A DNA stretch of 64,000 nt from Bradyrhizobium symbiodeficiens (GTDB taxonomy: Bacteria > Pseudomonadota > Alphaproteobacteria > Rhizobiales > Xanthobacteraceae). The translations under genes were made by a program, and so were the position numbers. The stretch covers positions 744,001 to 808,000 of the forward strand of contig NZ_CP029427.2 of NCBI RefSeq assembly GCF_002266465.3. The letters run 5' to 3'. Below are positions 20,033 to 30,165 of the stretch, piece by piece. The notes under the pieces are model-generated. The model was given only the letters and a program-made list of their open reading frames with translations. It ran no database searches and was not told the origin of the DNA. Positions within the stretch are counted from its first letter, which is position 1. Each line of letters opens with the position of its first letter.

Positions 20033-20350
20033 CTAAATCCCTTCCTCGTTGAACTTGCTTTCAACGAGCTCGGTGATCGCAGCGAGCGCGGCTGCTGCGT
20101 CGCTACCGGCGGCGGCCACGGTGATCGTGGTGCCCGGTCCGGCGGCAAGCATCATCAGGCCCATGATCGAGGTGCCGCCGACGGTCTCGCCGCCGCGCGT
20201 CACCCAGACCTGCGCATCGAAGCGCTCGACCGCCTGGACGAATTTCGCGGAGGCCCGCGCATGCAGGCCGCGCTTGTTGATGATCAGGAGGTCCTTGGAG
20301 ATCGCGCCCGCGGGCACGCCTGTCCCCGCTTGTGGCGCCTCTTCGCTCAT
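20033..20350 (-). CDS. ptsH: Phosphocarrier protein HPr
   Basis: 105-residue HPr-family phosphocarrier. The active-site His is H30 in KRGLHARAS, and the regulatory Ser is S61 in GGTSIMGLMML, so both the PEP-dependent phosphorylation site and the HprK target site are present. It accepts phosphate from enzyme I (not in this window) and passes it to the EIIA encoded just upstream. Its ATG overlaps the EIIA stop by 4 bases (ATGA). Without sugar permeases nearby, the system is probably regulatory rather than for transport. Confidence 0.93.
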   Translation of the reverse strand: MSEEAPQAGTGVPAGAISKDLLIINKRGLHARASAKFVQAVERFDAQVWVTRGGETVGGTSIMGLMMLAAGPGTTITVAAAGSDAAAALAAITELVESKFNEEGI

Positions 20351-20748
20351 TTGCCGGCGAGCACGCGGCTGGCGATGGTGACGTATTTGCGGCCCGCTTC
20401 CTGGGCCATCGCGATCGCGTCGGGCAGCGGACGCTCTTCGCGGACCTTGGCAAGCTTCACCAGCATGGGCAGGTTGATGCCCGCGAGCACCTCGACCTTC
20501 GGCCGGCTCATGCAGGATATTGCGAGGTTCGACGGCGTGCCGCCGAACATGTCGGTGAGGATCGCAACGCCGTCGCCGGAATCGACGCGGTTAACCGCCT
20601 CGATGATGTCGCTTCGGCAGAGATCGGAATCATCTTCGGCGCCGATCGTGATCGCTTCGATTTGCTTTTGTGGGCCCATGACATGTTCAAGCGCTGCCTT
20701 GAACTCGTCGGCAAGGCGCCCGTGGGTCACAAGTACTAGACCAATCAT
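20347..20748 (-). CDS. PTS EIIA component, mannose/fructose type (EIIA-Man, regulatory)
   Basis: 133-residue EIIA-Man-like protein. The phospho-acceptor His is in the N-terminal GLVLVTHGRLADEF (H9 from ATG 20748), and the second motif is ILTDMFGGTPSNLA. ATG 20748 follows a GGAG ribosome site. In alphaproteobacteria this protein is part of the PTS-Ntr phosphorelay next to HPr and HprK and is thought to have a signalling role. The gene overlaps ptsH by 4 bases. About 200 bases separate it from hprK, so it may have its own promoter. Confidence 0.92.
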   Translation of the reverse strand: MIGLVLVTHGRLADEFKAALEHVMGPQKQIEAITIGAEDDSDLCRSDIIEAVNRVDSGDGVAILTDMFGGTPSNLAISCMSRPKVEVLAGINLPMLVKLAKVREERPLPDAIAMAQEAGRKYVTIASRVLAGK

Positions 20749-20956
20749 CGGAAAACTCCTCGCGGGCGCTTTTGGTGCACCGCACGAACGCGCCACTTTG
20801 ACCATCCAGAGCCCCCGCGCAAGGGGGGATGTTGCGTATCTCCCTGAATCTAGACGGATGGATGAGGGGAGCTGCGCCGGTCTAATCGGTCGCGATAGTG
20901 GGGTTCATATGGTTACCATTTCCCTTCAAACAATCGCCTCAAGGGTTAGTCGAAGG

Positions 20957-21406
20957 TTAACTCTTGGTAGTGGTCAACGCCGCGACAACCAGTGGGAGGG
21001 GCGGATAGTCGCGGCCAACCGGGATTCGCGGTAATTCGACACCGGAAATGCTGATTTTCAGGGATTTGACCGACGGCAGGCGCTCCGCGTCGGCGGCATC
21101 CAGATCGACCACGAGACCGACGGTCGCATGCTCCACAAAGTCGCAGCGGCGGATCCCGAGTCCCCGGATCTCGATCAGGCCGGCCAAGACCGGCGCGGGG
21201 CGGACCTTAATTTCATCGCCGACTGTCGCCAGATGGACACGGTCGTCCCCGACCAGAACGGCCGTTTCGATCACGCCCGAGCGTCCAGCCATGATTAAAT
21301 CAAAGGCAAGGCGCGACTTGCCGGAGCCTGAGGGACCGCGGATCAGCACCGCCAGACCTCCGACCTTGACTGCGGAGGCGTGAACGCTGGGCGCTCCGTC
21401 GCTCAT
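20957..21406 (-). CDS. hprK: HPr kinase/phosphorylase, short alphaproteobacterial form
   Basis: 149 residues, half the size of the Firmicutes enzyme, because only the C-terminal catalytic domain is present. The P-loop is GPSGSGKS (24-31), followed by the family residues GDDRVHL and EIRGLGI (the K3/HPrK signature). It phosphorylates the regulatory Ser of HPr with ATP and removes it again. Its ATG overlaps the chvG stop by 4 bases, so it is co-translated with the sensor kinase and ties PTS state to ChvG/ChvI. Confidence 0.93.
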   Translation of the reverse strand: MSDGAPSVHASAVKVGGLAVLIRGPSGSGKSRLAFDLIMAGRSGVIETAVLVGDDRVHLATVGDEIKVRPAPVLAGLIEIRGLGIRRCDFVEHATVGLVVDLDAADAERLPSVKSLKISISGVELPRIPVGRDYPPLPLVVAALTTTKS

Positions 21407-23199
21407 AGCGCCGGCAGCCGCACCACGAAGCGCGCGCCTGCGACCGTCGGCGCGCCCTCGTCATCCGGCGGGCCTGCGCGGTTCTCGGCCCAGATGCGCC
21501 CGCCATGGGCGTCGACGATCTGCTTGGAGATCGACAGGCCGAGGCCGGAGTTCTGGCCAAAACCCTGATGCGGACGATCGGTGTAGAAGCGCTCGAAGAT
21601 GCGCTCCAGCGCGTCGTCGCGAATGCCGGGGCCGTCGTCGTCGACCACGATCTCGATCTCGCCGCGCGCGCGGCGGCAGGTGAGGCGCACCTTGCTGCCG
21701 GCTTCCGAGAACGACTGCGCGTTGGAGAGCAGGTTGGAGACCACTTGCCCGAGCCGTGAATCGTGGCCGGTCACGGCGAAGGCGTCGGTCGGGCTGCGGC
21801 CCTCGAAGCGGATCTCGACCGCGACGTCGTGGCCGAGCTTGGTTTCGTTGGCGACGGACACCAGCGTCGTCAGCAGGCGGCGCAAATCGACCGGGATCGC
21901 ATCCTGGCGCTGCAATTCGGCATCGAGGCGGCTGGCATCGGAGATGTCGGAGATCAGGCGGTCGAGCCGCTTGACGTCGTGCTCGATCACCTCGAGCAGA
22001 CGCGCGCGGCTGTTCTCGTTGCGCGCCAGCGGCAGCGTCTCGACCGCCGAGCGCAGCGAGGTCAACGGGTTCTTCAATTCGTGGGCGACGTCGGCGGCGA
22101 ACATCTCGATCGCCTCGATGCGGCTGTAGAGCGCGCTGGTCATGTCGCGCAGGGCGCCGGAGAGATGGCCGATCTCGTCGCGGCGGCGGGTGAAATCGGG
22201 AATCTCGATGCGGGCCTTGATGCGGCGGCGGACGCTCTCGGCGCTGTCGGCGAGCCGGCGCACCGGCCCGGCGATCGTGCTCGCGAGCAGCAGCGACAGC
22301 ATGATCATGACGGCGGCCGCGACGCCGCCGACCTTCAGGATGGCGAGGCGTTCGGCAGTGACCATCTGGTCGATGTCGTCGCCCTGGGTCGACAGCATCA
22401 GCGCGCCGTGGATCGCGCGCGAGCGCAGCACGGGGACCGCGACCGAGACGATCACCTCGCCGCGGGCATTGACCCGCACCATCGAGCGCTTCTGGCCCTG
22501 GAGCGCATCACTAACTTCGGCATAGCCGTTGCCGTTCTCGGGGCCGAGCTCGCGATAGAGCGGCAGGTCGCCGCGGTTCAGCCAGGTGCGCACCGCGACC
22601 ATGCCGCGCTCGACGAAGCCGGGCTTCTCGGCCGGCGGCGGCAGGTCGAGGCGCAGCACGTTTTCGAGGTTGCGGCTGTCGAGCAGCAGGCTGCCGTTCG
22701 GATCGTAGATGCGGGCGCGCGTCTTGGTCGGCGAGATCAGCGTGCGCAGCACCGGCGCCACGCGCTCCGGATTGATCGGGAAGTCCAGCGGCGAATATTC
22801 GTCCGGGCCGCCATAGGTCTCGCCCGGCTTGAGGTCGAGCAGCCGGTCGGGATCGATGGTGATGGCGTTGGTCTGCACCGTGGCGGAGGCCGCGATCGCG
22901 CCGGCGATGATCTCGGCCTGCACCAAAAGGCTCTGCGCCCGCGCGTCGATCAGGCCGGCGCGGAATTGCGACAGATACAGGATGCTCGCCACCAGCGCGA
23001 CGAGGCCGGCGAGGTTGAGCGAGACGATGCGGCGGGTCAGGCTGGAGAAGGACAGCGCGAAGAAGAATTGCCCGGCGCGCTTGAGCCAGTTCAGCGGTCG
23101 GAAGCCGTGCGGCTTGTCTTCGACGACGTGCTCAGAAACGCCGTCGGATGCGATATCCCCGGCGCTCTGGTTCTCATCAGGCTGCGTTCGGTCCAGCAA
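21403..23199 (-). CDS. chvG: Two-component sensor histidine kinase ChvG (ExoS)
   Basis: 598-residue membrane kinase of the ChvG/ExoS/BvrS type, which senses acid or envelope conditions and controls envelope, exopolysaccharide and host-interaction genes. It has a first membrane segment (about 60-80, IVSLNLAGLVALVASILYL), a periplasmic sensor to about 290, a second membrane segment (VGGVAAAVMIMLSLLLAS), HAMP, an H-box with H373 in FAADVAHELKNPL, and the ATPase boxes NLLSNAQSF, DDDGPGI and GLGLSISKQIV. The order chvI-chvG-hprK-EIIA-HPr is the conserved alphaproteobacterial one. Confidence 0.93.
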   Translation of the reverse strand: MLDRTQPDENQSAGDIASDGVSEHVVEDKPHGFRPLNWLKRAGQFFFALSFSSLTRRIVSLNLAGLVALVASILYLSQFRAGLIDARAQSLLVQAEIIAGAIAASATVQTNAITIDPDRLLDLKPGETYGGPDEYSPLDFPINPERVAPVLRTLISPTKTRARIYDPNGSLLLDSRNLENVLRLDLPPPAEKPGFVERGMVAVRTWLNRGDLPLYRELGPENGNGYAEVSDALQGQKRSMVRVNARGEVIVSVAVPVLRSRAIHGALMLSTQGDDIDQMVTAERLAILKVGGVAAAVMIMLSLLLASTIAGPVRRLADSAESVRRRIKARIEIPDFTRRRDEIGHLSGALRDMTSALYSRIEAIEMFAADVAHELKNPLTSLRSAVETLPLARNENSRARLLEVIEHDVKRLDRLISDISDASRLDAELQRQDAIPVDLRRLLTTLVSVANETKLGHDVAVEIRFEGRSPTDAFAVTGHDSRLGQVVSNLLSNAQSFSEAGSKVRLTCRRARGEIEIVVDDDGPGIRDDALERIFERFYTDRPHQGFGQNSGLGLSISKQIVDAHGGRIWAENRAGPPDDEGAPTVAGARFVVRLPAL

Positions 23200-23318
23200 T
23201 GCTTACGCCCGCGTTAGGACAGCTCGTGGCAATGGTCCCCGCATCCTAGAGCCATCCCGGTCGTGATGGAATCAGAACCGGCGATGCTCTCAATCGTTCG
23301 TGAAGGCGCCTCGCGCCC

Positions 23319-24020
23319 TCAGGCTTCCTTGAAGCGGTAGCCGACGCCGTAGAGCGTCTCGATCATCTCGAACTCGTTGTCGACCACCTTGAACTTCTTG
23401 CGCAGCCGCTTGATGTGGCTGTCGATGGTGCGGTCGTCGACATAGACCTGGTCGTCATAGGCGGCGTCCATCAGGGCGTTGCGGCTCTTCACCACGCCGG
23501 GCCGGGTCGCCAGCGCCTGCAGGATCAGGAATTCGGTGACGGTCAGCGTCACCGGCTCGTTCTTCCAGGTGCAGGTATGTCGTTCCGGATCCATGCGGAG
23601 CAGGCCGCGGTCGAGCGCCTTGGCGTCGTTCTCCTTGGGCGCGACGGTCGGATCCTTCGGCGCCGAGCGGCGCAGCACCGCCTTGACGCGCTCGACCAGG
23701 AGGCGCTGCGAGAACGGTTTGCGGATGAAATCGTCGGCGCCCATCTTGAGGCCGAACAGCTCGTCGATCTCCTCGTCCTTGGAGGTCAGGAAGATCACCG
23801 GCAGGTCGGACTTCTGCCTGAGGCGGCGCAGCGTCTCCATGCCGTCCATGCGCGGCATCTTGATGTCGAGGATGGCGAGATCGGGCTGGGTGGTGCGAAA
23901 ACCGTCGAGCGCGGAAGCGCCGTCGGTGTAGGTCATGATGCGGTAGCCTTCGGCTTCCAGCGCGATCGAGACGGATGTGAGAATGTTGCGGTCGTCGTCG
24001 ACCAAAGCGATTGTGGGCAT
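23319..24020 (-). CDS. chvI: Response regulator ChvI
   Basis: 233-residue OmpR-type regulator. The receiver domain has the acidic pocket (VDDD, residues 7-10), phospho-acceptor D52 in [13 protein letters not shown]79/S80 and K101 (RKPFS). The C-terminal winged helix ends in [18 protein letters not shown] and YGVGYRF. It is the partner of ChvG, 119 bases upstream of chvG in the same direction. That gap contains a fragment of the interspersed repeat also found at 10.55 kb. Confidence 0.95.
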   Translation of the reverse strand: MPTIALVDDDRNILTSVSIALEAEGYRIMTYTDGASALDGFRTTQPDLAILDIKMPRMDGMETLRRLRQKSDLPVIFLTSKDEEIDELFGLKMGADDFIRKPFSQRLLVERVKAVLRRSAPKDPTVAPKENDAKALDRGLLRMDPERHTCTWKNEPVTLTVTEFLILQALATRPGVVKSRNALMDAAYDDQVYVDDRTIDSHIKRLRKKFKVVDNEFEMIETLYGVGYRFKEA

Positions 24021-24260
24021 GAGCCTCTGCTTTCTGCTGTCCGTTTGGGTCGTGGCTTAAAACGGCGAGCAATCCACTGATGCGCCGCATACATGGGTGC
24101 CGAATTGGCGTTCGAACCTTGTCACCGAGCAATGCAAGCTGGGCTGAAGTGTGACCAAGTTCCACGAAACACGGCAGATTCGCCGCATGTCGACCCATAA
24201 CCAGGCCCCCGTTTACCCGAAAAAAGGCCTCCCTTGCAACCACCTGATCCGAGAAAGCCG

Positions 24261-24998
24261 ATGCAACCGACTCCTGATTTCGACCCCGCAACGCTCGCCA
24301 AATCCCTGCTGAGGCGATCGCGGCAGGGGGCGCTGGCAACCCTTATGGCCGGCAGCGGCGACCCTTATTGTTCCCTGGTCAATCTGGCCAGCCATCCCGA
24401 CGGCTCGCCCATCCTGCTGATCTCGGGCCTCGCCGTGCACACGAGGAACATCCTGGCCGATAGCAGGGTCTCGCTGATGCTGGACGAGCGGGCGGCGGGC
24501 GATCCGCTGGAGGGCGCCCGGATCATGCTGTCCGGCCGGGCGGAGCGGGCTGATGCCGACAAGGATTTGCTCCAGCGGCGGTATCTCAATGCGCATCCGT
24601 CGGCGGAAGGCTTTGTTTCGTTTAAGGATTTCTTCTTTTTCCGGATCCGCCCGACGGCAACCCATCTGGTCGCCGGCTTCGGCCGGATCGTCGACCTCGA
24701 GCCCGCGCAGTTTCTCACCGACCTCACCGGCGCCGAGGATCTGCTGGCGGCGGAGGAGGGGGCTGTCGCGCATATGAATGCCGATCATCGCGACGCCATG
24801 GGCCTCTATGCGACCAAGCTCCTTGGCGCTGCCGCGGGTGACTGGCGCTGTACCGGCTGCGATCCGGAAGGCCTCGACATGCAGGACGGCCAGACCGCGC
24901 TGCGGCTGGATTTCCCGGAGCGGGTCACTGACGGCACGTCGCTGCGCAAGATGCTGGTCCGTCTCGCCGGCGAAGCGCGCATGAAGGTGGACGACTAG
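24261..24998 (+). CDS. HugZ-like heme utilisation / pyridoxamine 5'-phosphate oxidase-fold protein
   Basis: 245 residues from ATG 24261 (GAGAAAG ribosome site). The N-terminal split-barrel flavin-binding fold (LLRRSRQGALATLM ... PYCSLVNLASHPDGSP) and the C-terminal DUF2470-type domain (HMNADHRDAMGLYA) are the HugZ arrangement. Family members bind FMN or heme, and some degrade heme. It is divergent from chvI across about 240 bases that should hold both promoters. A real PNPOx function is unlikely given the fused C-terminal domain. Confidence 0.82.
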   Translation: MQPTPDFDPATLAKSLLRRSRQGALATLMAGSGDPYCSLVNLASHPDGSPILLISGLAVHTRNILADSRVSLMLDERAAGDPLEGARIMLSGRAERADADKDLLQRRYLNAHPSAEGFVSFKDFFFFRIRPTATHLVAGFGRIVDLEPAQFLTDLTGAEDLLAAEEGAVAHMNADHRDAMGLYATKLLGAAAGDWRCTGCDPEGLDMQDGQTALRLDFPERVTDGTSLRKMLVRLAGEARMKVDD

Positions 24999-25084
24999 GG
25001 CGTGTGCTCCTGAAATTGCGGTGGCACTGAGCGCGGAGCGGAAGTTTCTGGTGGGTCCGAGCATTACTGCTACCGACGTTGAAC

Positions 25085-26038
25085 TCACTGCGGTCGAATG
25101 TCCGTTACCGGCGCTTCCGAACCTATGGACGGCGTCAGGGTAATGCCGGCTCCACTTTGCAGCCGCGCGAAGTCGACGAACGCCTTGAACGCGGCGGTCG
25201 GGTTGCGTCGGCTCGGATAGTAGAGGCTCAACGGCGCCAGAATGGGCGTCCAATCTTCAAGTACGGGCACAAGGCGGCCCGCCTCGATGTCGTCTCGCAC
25301 GTCGGACTCCATAGCTAAAACCAGACCTACGGACGCGAGGACTGCGGTGCGCGCGAGACTCGCTTCGTCGAGGGTGATGGGGCCCTCAACGTCGATATGG
25401 ACCGATTGTCCATCCTTCTCGAACGGCCAGCGGTAGATAGCACCATCGGGAAGCCGGACGCGGAGACAGGAATGCTCAGCGAGATCCTGGGGGATCAGGG
25501 GCGTCCCGTGCGCTTTCAAATAGCTCGGTGTGCCCACCACCACATTGCGCCGCGCGGCCCCCAATGGGAGTGCGATCATGTCGGCCGGCACAAAGTCTGA
25601 GCTACGGACGCCGAGGTCGAAGCCGCCCGCGACAATGTCCACCAGGCGACCCTCTGTGACGATGTCGATGTGGACCTGAGGATGCACGCGCAGAAACGGT
25701 AGGACGAGCGAAGTGAAGATCTCCCGCGCCGCTGTCGGAAAGGCGTTGATGCGCAACGTGCCTGAAGGGGTGGCCTGTTGGGAGCGCGCAACCTCCATCG
25801 CCTCATGAATGTCCTGCACGGCAGGAGCGACCTGCGCGACGAACCGTTGGCCTGCCTCCGTCAAGGAGACGCTTCGCGTCGTTCGGTTGAAGAGCCGCAC
25901 GCCGAGCGTGCGTTCCAGCTTTCCCACCGCATTGCTGAGCGCGGTCGTCGAAACCCCGAGCTCAAGCGCAGCCGTGCGAAACTTGCCCCGGCGCGCGACC
26001 ATGAGAACTGCGTCTAATTCCGTCAGGCCACTTTGCAC
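25085..26038 (-). CDS. LysR-family transcriptional regulator
   Basis: 317 residues from GTG 26038. It has an N-terminal winged helix ([39 protein letters not shown]) and a LysR substrate-binding domain. An upstream open frame in the same phase runs through the divergent gene and is not coding. It is transcribed away from the NTF2-like/SDR pair, with 132 bases between, so it probably regulates them. Its stop is 86 bases from the end of the convergent HugZ gene. Confidence 0.88.
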   Translation of the reverse strand: MQSGLTELDAVLMVARRGKFRTAALELGVSTTALSNAVGKLERTLGVRLFNRTTRSVSLTEAGQRFVAQVAPAVQDIHEAMEVARSQQATPSGTLRINAFPTAAREIFTSLVLPFLRVHPQVHIDIVTEGRLVDIVAGGFDLGVRSSDFVPADMIALPLGAARRNVVVGTPSYLKAHGTPLIPQDLAEHSCLRVRLPDGAIYRWPFEKDGQSVHIDVEGPITLDEASLARTAVLASVGLVLAMESDVRDDIEAGRLVPVLEDWTPILAPLSLYYPSRRNPTAAFKAFVDFARLQSGAGITLTPSIGSEAPVTDIRPQ

Positions 26039-26170
26039 GATTGTCCCGCCTTTCGTGATGAGACATCCAGAATTGTCCTGATTATCGCGCGATCTGTCTA
26101 CCGCTATCTTCGGCTGGCAACCACACTTGCAGCCGCCGCGGCTGCGACCGGAGCAAACAGGACAAGAACA

Positions 26171-26500
26171 ATGACGCTCGAACTTCCATCCCCGATTGCT
26201 GCGTATGTAGCTGCCAACGCCCGCCTGGACGTGGACGGCATGCTGGCACCCTTCGCCGCCGAGGCCGTCCTCCGCGATAACGGCGCCATTCTTCGGGGGG
26301 CCGCCGAAATCAGGTCGTTGCTTGAAGAAGCGGTGGTCGGGGCGAAGGCGATTTTCACGCCGGACACCGTCCGGCACGAGGACGGCCAGGTCGTCGTCGA
26401 AGGCCCTGGCCATGGCGACTTCAAGGGCAGCCCGATCCGCTTCACATACCGCTTCACCCTCGAAGACGACGCCATCAAGGCCCTGGAGATCACGGCATGA
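26171..26500 (+). CDS. NTF2/SnoaL-like small protein
   Basis: 109 residues of the SnoaL-like/NTF2 fold: [20 protein letters not shown], then [20 protein letters not shown], and a beta-rich C-terminus ending in IKALEITA. Such proteins are small ligand-binding or isomerase-like enzymes. ATG 26171; the stop overlaps the start of the SDR gene by 4 bases (ATGA), so the two are translated together. It is divergent from a LysR gene. Confidence 0.8.
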   Translation: MTLELPSPIAAYVAANARLDVDGMLAPFAAEAVLRDNGAILRGAAEIRSLLEEAVVGAKAIFTPDTVRHEDGQVVVEGPGHGDFKGSPIRFTYRFTLEDDAIKALEITA

Positions 26501-27285
26501 CTATCAAAGCCGATCCGACCGAGTTCGCAGGAAAGCGAGTGCTCATCAGCGGGGGCACCAAGGGCTTGGGGCGTGCCACCGTCGACCGCTTCCTGGCTGG
26601 CGGCGCCCGGGTGATCACCTCCGCCCGCGGAGCCTTGGAACCCATCGATGGCGTTGAGTTCGTCCAGGCGGACCTGACGACGGCCGAGGGCGGCGAAGCC
26701 CTGGCCAAGGCGGCGCAAGAGCGTCTGGGGGGCGTCGACATCCTCGCCCACGTGCTCGGCGGCTCCACCACTCCGGGCGGCGGCTTCGTCGCCCTGACGG
26801 ACGACCATTGGCTCTCCGAACTGAATCTGAACCTTCTGGCGACCGTTCGCCTCGACCGCCTGCTGATCCCTCAGATGATCGAACGGGGCTCGGGCGTGGT
26901 GGTGCACGTCACCTCCATCCAGTCGGTCCTGCCGCTTCCCGACGCGACCACCGCCTACGCCAGCGCCAAGGCCGCGCTTCGGACCTACAGCAAGTCCATC
27001 TCCAAGGAACTCGGTCCCAAGGGCGTGCGGGTCAACGTCGTCTCTCCCGGATGGATCATGACCGAGGGGACCGATGTCTTCCTGAAGCGTATTCAGGACT
27101 CTAACGGCGGCACGCTTGAGGACGCGCGCCAGCTCGTCCTGAAGGGCCTCGGCGGCATCGCCATTGGTCGTGGCGCCGAACCTTATGAAGTCGCCGACGT
27201 CATCGCCTACTTGGCCTCGGATCGCGCCGCCTCAATTCACGGCGCTGAGTTCGTTGTCGACGGCGGCACCGTACCGACTGTCTGA
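26497..27285 (+). CDS. Short-chain dehydrogenase/reductase (SDR)
   Basis: 262-residue classical SDR. The NAD(P)-binding motif is SGGTKGLG (18-25) and the catalytic Tyr/Lys pair is in AYASAKAAL, with a Ser in VTSIQSV before it. The C-terminal segment [19 protein letters not shown] is the usual SDR ending. The substrate is unknown. It forms a two-gene unit with the NTF2-like gene under a divergent LysR regulator, a common arrangement for small detoxification modules. Confidence 0.9.
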   Translation: MTIKADPTEFAGKRVLISGGTKGLGRATVDRFLAGGARVITSARGALEPIDGVEFVQADLTTAEGGEALAKAAQERLGGVDILAHVLGGSTTPGGGFVALTDDHWLSELNLNLLATVRLDRLLIPQMIERGSGVVVHVTSIQSVLPLPDATTAYASAKAALRTYSKSISKELGPKGVRVNVVSPGWIMTEGTDVFLKRIQDSNGGTLEDARQLVLKGLGGIAIGRGAEPYEVADVIAYLASDRAASIHGAEFVVDGGTVPTV

Positions 27286-27570
27286 TCAAAGGGACACGTT
27301 CACGCTTGGCCGAGCTGGCCTGGCGTGGACAACCGCATGCCATGGCCTGATTGTCTCAACCTCCGCTCTCCAGCTTCAGAGCGACTGTCCGCTTCTGGCC
27401 CATCAGCGACGTCAGGCGATGCCGGTTTTGTACCGCTGTTGAGGAGGTGCGGAGGCCCGAGAGCGCCCCAACCGGATTATGAGTACCCCCTGGAACGCCA
27501 GGTTTTGAACGTCACGACCCATCGCTGCGACCCAAGACGGAAGATATTGAGGCTCGCAGCGAGAGGATTC

Positions 27571-30165
27571 ATGGCACGTCGTCGTTTGGCATTGGCCGCG
27601 GGTCTGGCACTCGCGATCACTACGTCGCTTGCCGCGCCTGGCCTTGCTCAGAAGGGCGATCTGTCAGCGCAGAGCGCGCGCATCAATGCGTTGCGGAGCG
27701 CCGGCAAATATTCGGAGGCGCTGCCGCTGGCACAGGCCATGGTGACCTCGCTCGAGAATACCAGCAACAACCGCGATCTTGCCGCCGCGCTCAACAATCT
27801 CGGGCAGATCAAAGCCGACCAGGGCCACGACGATCAGGCCGAGCCACTCTACAAGCGGGCCATTGCGTTGATGGAGAAGGGGACCGGTCAGGGTACCGTC
27901 GAGATCGCGCCGCTCCTGAACAATCTGGCGGCGCTCTATCAGCGGCAGAGCCGCTTCTCTGAAGCCGAGCCGCTGTTCAAGCGCGCGCTGGCCGTCAGCG
28001 AAAAGAGCCTGTCGCGCGAGCATCCCGATGTCGGTCGTGCTCTGAACAATCTCGCCACGCTCTACGTGAAGCAGGAGCATTTTGCCGAGGCCGAGCCGCT
28101 GTTTCAGCGTGCGCTCGCGATCTATCAGAAGGCCGCCGGGCCCGAGCATCCCGCGGTTGCCACCGTTCTCAACAACATCGGCCAGGTCGATCGCGACCTC
28201 AACCGCTACGCCGATGCCGAAGCGCCGATCAAGCGCTCGCTCGCGATCCGCGAAAAGGTGCTGGGGGTGGATCATCCCGACGTGGCGCGCTCGCTCAACA
28301 ATCTCGCCGGGCTCTACGAGCACCAGCAGCGCTATGCCGAGGCCGAGCCGCTCTATCGCCGCGCCCTGTCGATCCGTGAACACGCGCTCGGACCCGATCA
28401 CCCTGATGTGGCGACCTCGACGAACAATCTCGCATATTTCCTTCAGGTGTCGGGCCGCACCGCCGAGGCCTTGCCGTTTGCGCAGAAGACGCTTGCCACC
28501 AACCGCGCGCAGCTGCGCACCATGCTGCCGATTCTGTTCGCCGCGCGGCAGCAAACGCTGCTGGCGAACGACAAGGCGCTCGACGACGCGCTCGGTGCGA
28601 TCCAGCGCGGCACGCAATCGTCCGCCGCCTCTGCCGTGAACAAGCTCGCGGTGCGATTGGCAGCCGGCAGCGACCGGCTCGCCGAGCTGGTGCGCCGGGA
28701 TCAGGATCTCGCGGCCGAGGCCGAGGCGCTCGACAAGGCAATCATCACCGCGGTGTCGAAGCAGCCGGCGCAGCGCGACGTCGCGGCCGAGCAGCGCAGC
28801 CGCGCGCGGATTGCAACGATTGTGAACGAGCGCGCGGGCCTGCAGAAGACGCTCGCGCTGGAGTTTCCCGACTACGCCTCGCTCTCCAATCCGCTGCCGC
28901 TGGCGGTGAAGGACATCCAGCCGCTGCTGTCGGCCGACGAGGCGATGGTGATCTATTCCGTCGTCGACAAGCAGAGCTACGTCATCGCGATCACGCGCGA
29001 CGGCGCCGACTGGAAGGAGATTCCGCTCGGCGCCGACGCGATGGCGCGGAAGGTGTCGGCGTTCCGCAGGGGGCTGGATGTCGGCAAGGCGCGCGATGCC
29101 TCCGGCAAATCGGGGCTGTTCGATCTCGCGCTCGCCAACGAGCTCTACGTCGCGCTGCTCGGCCCGGTCGAGGCCTTGACGAAGAACAAGCGCAGTCTGC
29201 TGGTCGTGCCGTCCGCGGCGCTGACCGCCCTGCCGTTTCATCTGCTGGTGACGGAGAGGCCGCAGGCTGCGATCCCGGACCGGCTCGAAGGTTATCGCGA
29301 CGCCGCCTGGCTGCTGCGGCGTCAGGCCGTCTCGGTGCTGCCTTCGGTGATCAGCCTGAAATCCCTGCGCGCCTTCGCCCGCAGGGATCACGGCGTGAAG
29401 CCGATGACCGGCTTCGGCGATCCCGTCTTCAACCCCGCGGCCGAAGGACCCGCCGACCGTCGCGCCGCTGGCGGCAGGGTCGCGGCGCGCAGCATTGCGA
29501 CGATTGCCTATACCGATTTCTGGCGCGGCGCCGGGGTCGATCGCGCGCGGCTTGCGCAGGCGCTGCCGCAACTGCCTGACACCGCCGACGAGCTGAATGC
29601 GGTGGCAAGAGACGTCGGTGCTGCTGATGCCGACATCCATCTCGGACGCGACGCCAGCGAAACGACGCTGAAGCGTGCAGCGCTTGCTCAATACGGCATC
29701 ATCTACTTTGCCACCCATGGCCTCGTTGCCGGCGACGTCAAGGGACTGGGCGAGCCCTCGCTTGCGCTGTCGATTCCCGATCGGCCGTCGGAGCTCGACG
29801 ACGGTCTTCTGACCGCAAGCGAGGTGGCCCAGCTCAAGCTCAACGCCGATTGGGTGGTGCTGTCGGCCTGCAACACCATCGCCGGCGACAAGCCCGGCGC
29901 CGAAGCGCTGTCGGGATTGGCGCGCTCGTTCTTCTACGCAGGAGCCCGCGCGCTGCTGGTCTCGCATTGGGCCGTGGATTCGGAAGCCGCCACCCGCCTC
30001 ACCACAACGACTTTCGAGTTGCTCAAGAACGACCCGAAAATCGGTCGTGCCGAAGCCTTGCGCCGCGCGATGTTAACGTTTGTCGACGACACCTCGTCAC
30101 CGCGCAACGCCTATCCCGCGATGTGGGGGCCGTTCGCGCTGATTGGCGAAGGCGAGGTACGATAA
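27571..30165 (+). CDS. Exported TPR-CHAT domain protein
   Basis: 864 residues from ATG 27571 (GAGAGGA six bases upstream). The signal peptide ([16 protein letters not shown] ... APGLAQ) predicts export to the periplasm. Residues about 35-330 are tetratricopeptide repeats of the kinesin-light-chain type (units such as [20 protein letters not shown] and [12 protein letters not shown]). A helical linker follows, then a C-terminal CHAT (caspase-like) domain with H716 in YFATHGL and C767 in VLSACNT. The dyad is intact, so a caspase/separase-type protease is plausible, but no substrate is evident. CHAT proteins are usually cytoplasmic, so the signal peptide is notable. It is apparently monocistronic. 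Confidence 0.88.
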   Translation: MARRRLALAAGLALAITTSLAAPGLAQKGDLSAQSARINALRSAGKYSEALPLAQAMVTSLENTSNNRDLAAALNNLGQIKADQGHDDQAEPLYKRAIALMEKGTGQGTVEIAPLLNNLAALYQRQSRFSEAEPLFKRALAVSEKSLSREHPDVGRALNNLATLYVKQEHFAEAEPLFQRALAIYQKAAGPEHPAVATVLNNIGQVDRDLNRYADAEAPIKRSLAIREKVLGVDHPDVARSLNNLAGLYEHQQRYAEAEPLYRRALSIREHALGPDHPDVATSTNNLAYFLQVSGRTAEALPFAQKTLATNRAQLRTMLPILFAARQQTLLANDKALDDALGAIQRGTQSSAASAVNKLAVRLAAGSDRLAELVRRDQDLAAEAEALDKAIITAVSKQPAQRDVAAEQRSRARIATIVNERAGLQKTLALEFPDYASLSNPLPLAVKDIQPLLSADEAMVIYSVVDKQSYVIAITRDGADWKEIPLGADAMARKVSAFRRGLDVGKARDASGKSGLFDLALANELYVALLGPVEALTKNKRSLLVVPSAALTALPFHLLVTERPQAAIPDRLEGYRDAAWLLRRQAVSVLPSVISLKSLRAFARRDHGVKPMTGFGDPVFNPAAEGPADRRAAGGRVAARSIATIAYTDFWRGAGVDRARLAQALPQLPDTADELNAVARDVGAADADIHLGRDASETTLKRAALAQYGIIYFATHGLVAGDVKGLGEPSLALSIPDRPSELDDGLLTASEVAQLKLNADWVVLSACNTIAGDKPGAEALSGLARSFFYAGARALLVSHWAVDSEAATRLTTTTFELLKNDPKIGRAEALRRAMLTFVDDTSSPRNAYPAMWGPFALIGEGEVR

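Noticed and set aside
21763..23217. 484-residue plus-strand frame opposite chvG
   Set aside because: Antisense of a histidine kinase with complete motifs.
23245..23285. Possible full interspersed repeat between chvG and chvI
   Set aside because: Only the segment GAATCAGAACCG and CTAGAG match the 10.55 kb element. Too degenerate to list as a complete copy.
24100..24180. GTCAC and GTGAC as a possible ChvI operator between chvI and the HugZ-like gene
   Set aside because: The arms are about 30 bases apart and I could not match a known ChvI consensus with confidence.
27664..29967. 767-residue minus-strand frame opposite the TPR-CHAT gene
   Set aside because: Antisense shadow. The plus-strand protein has a signal peptide, TPRs and a CHAT dyad.
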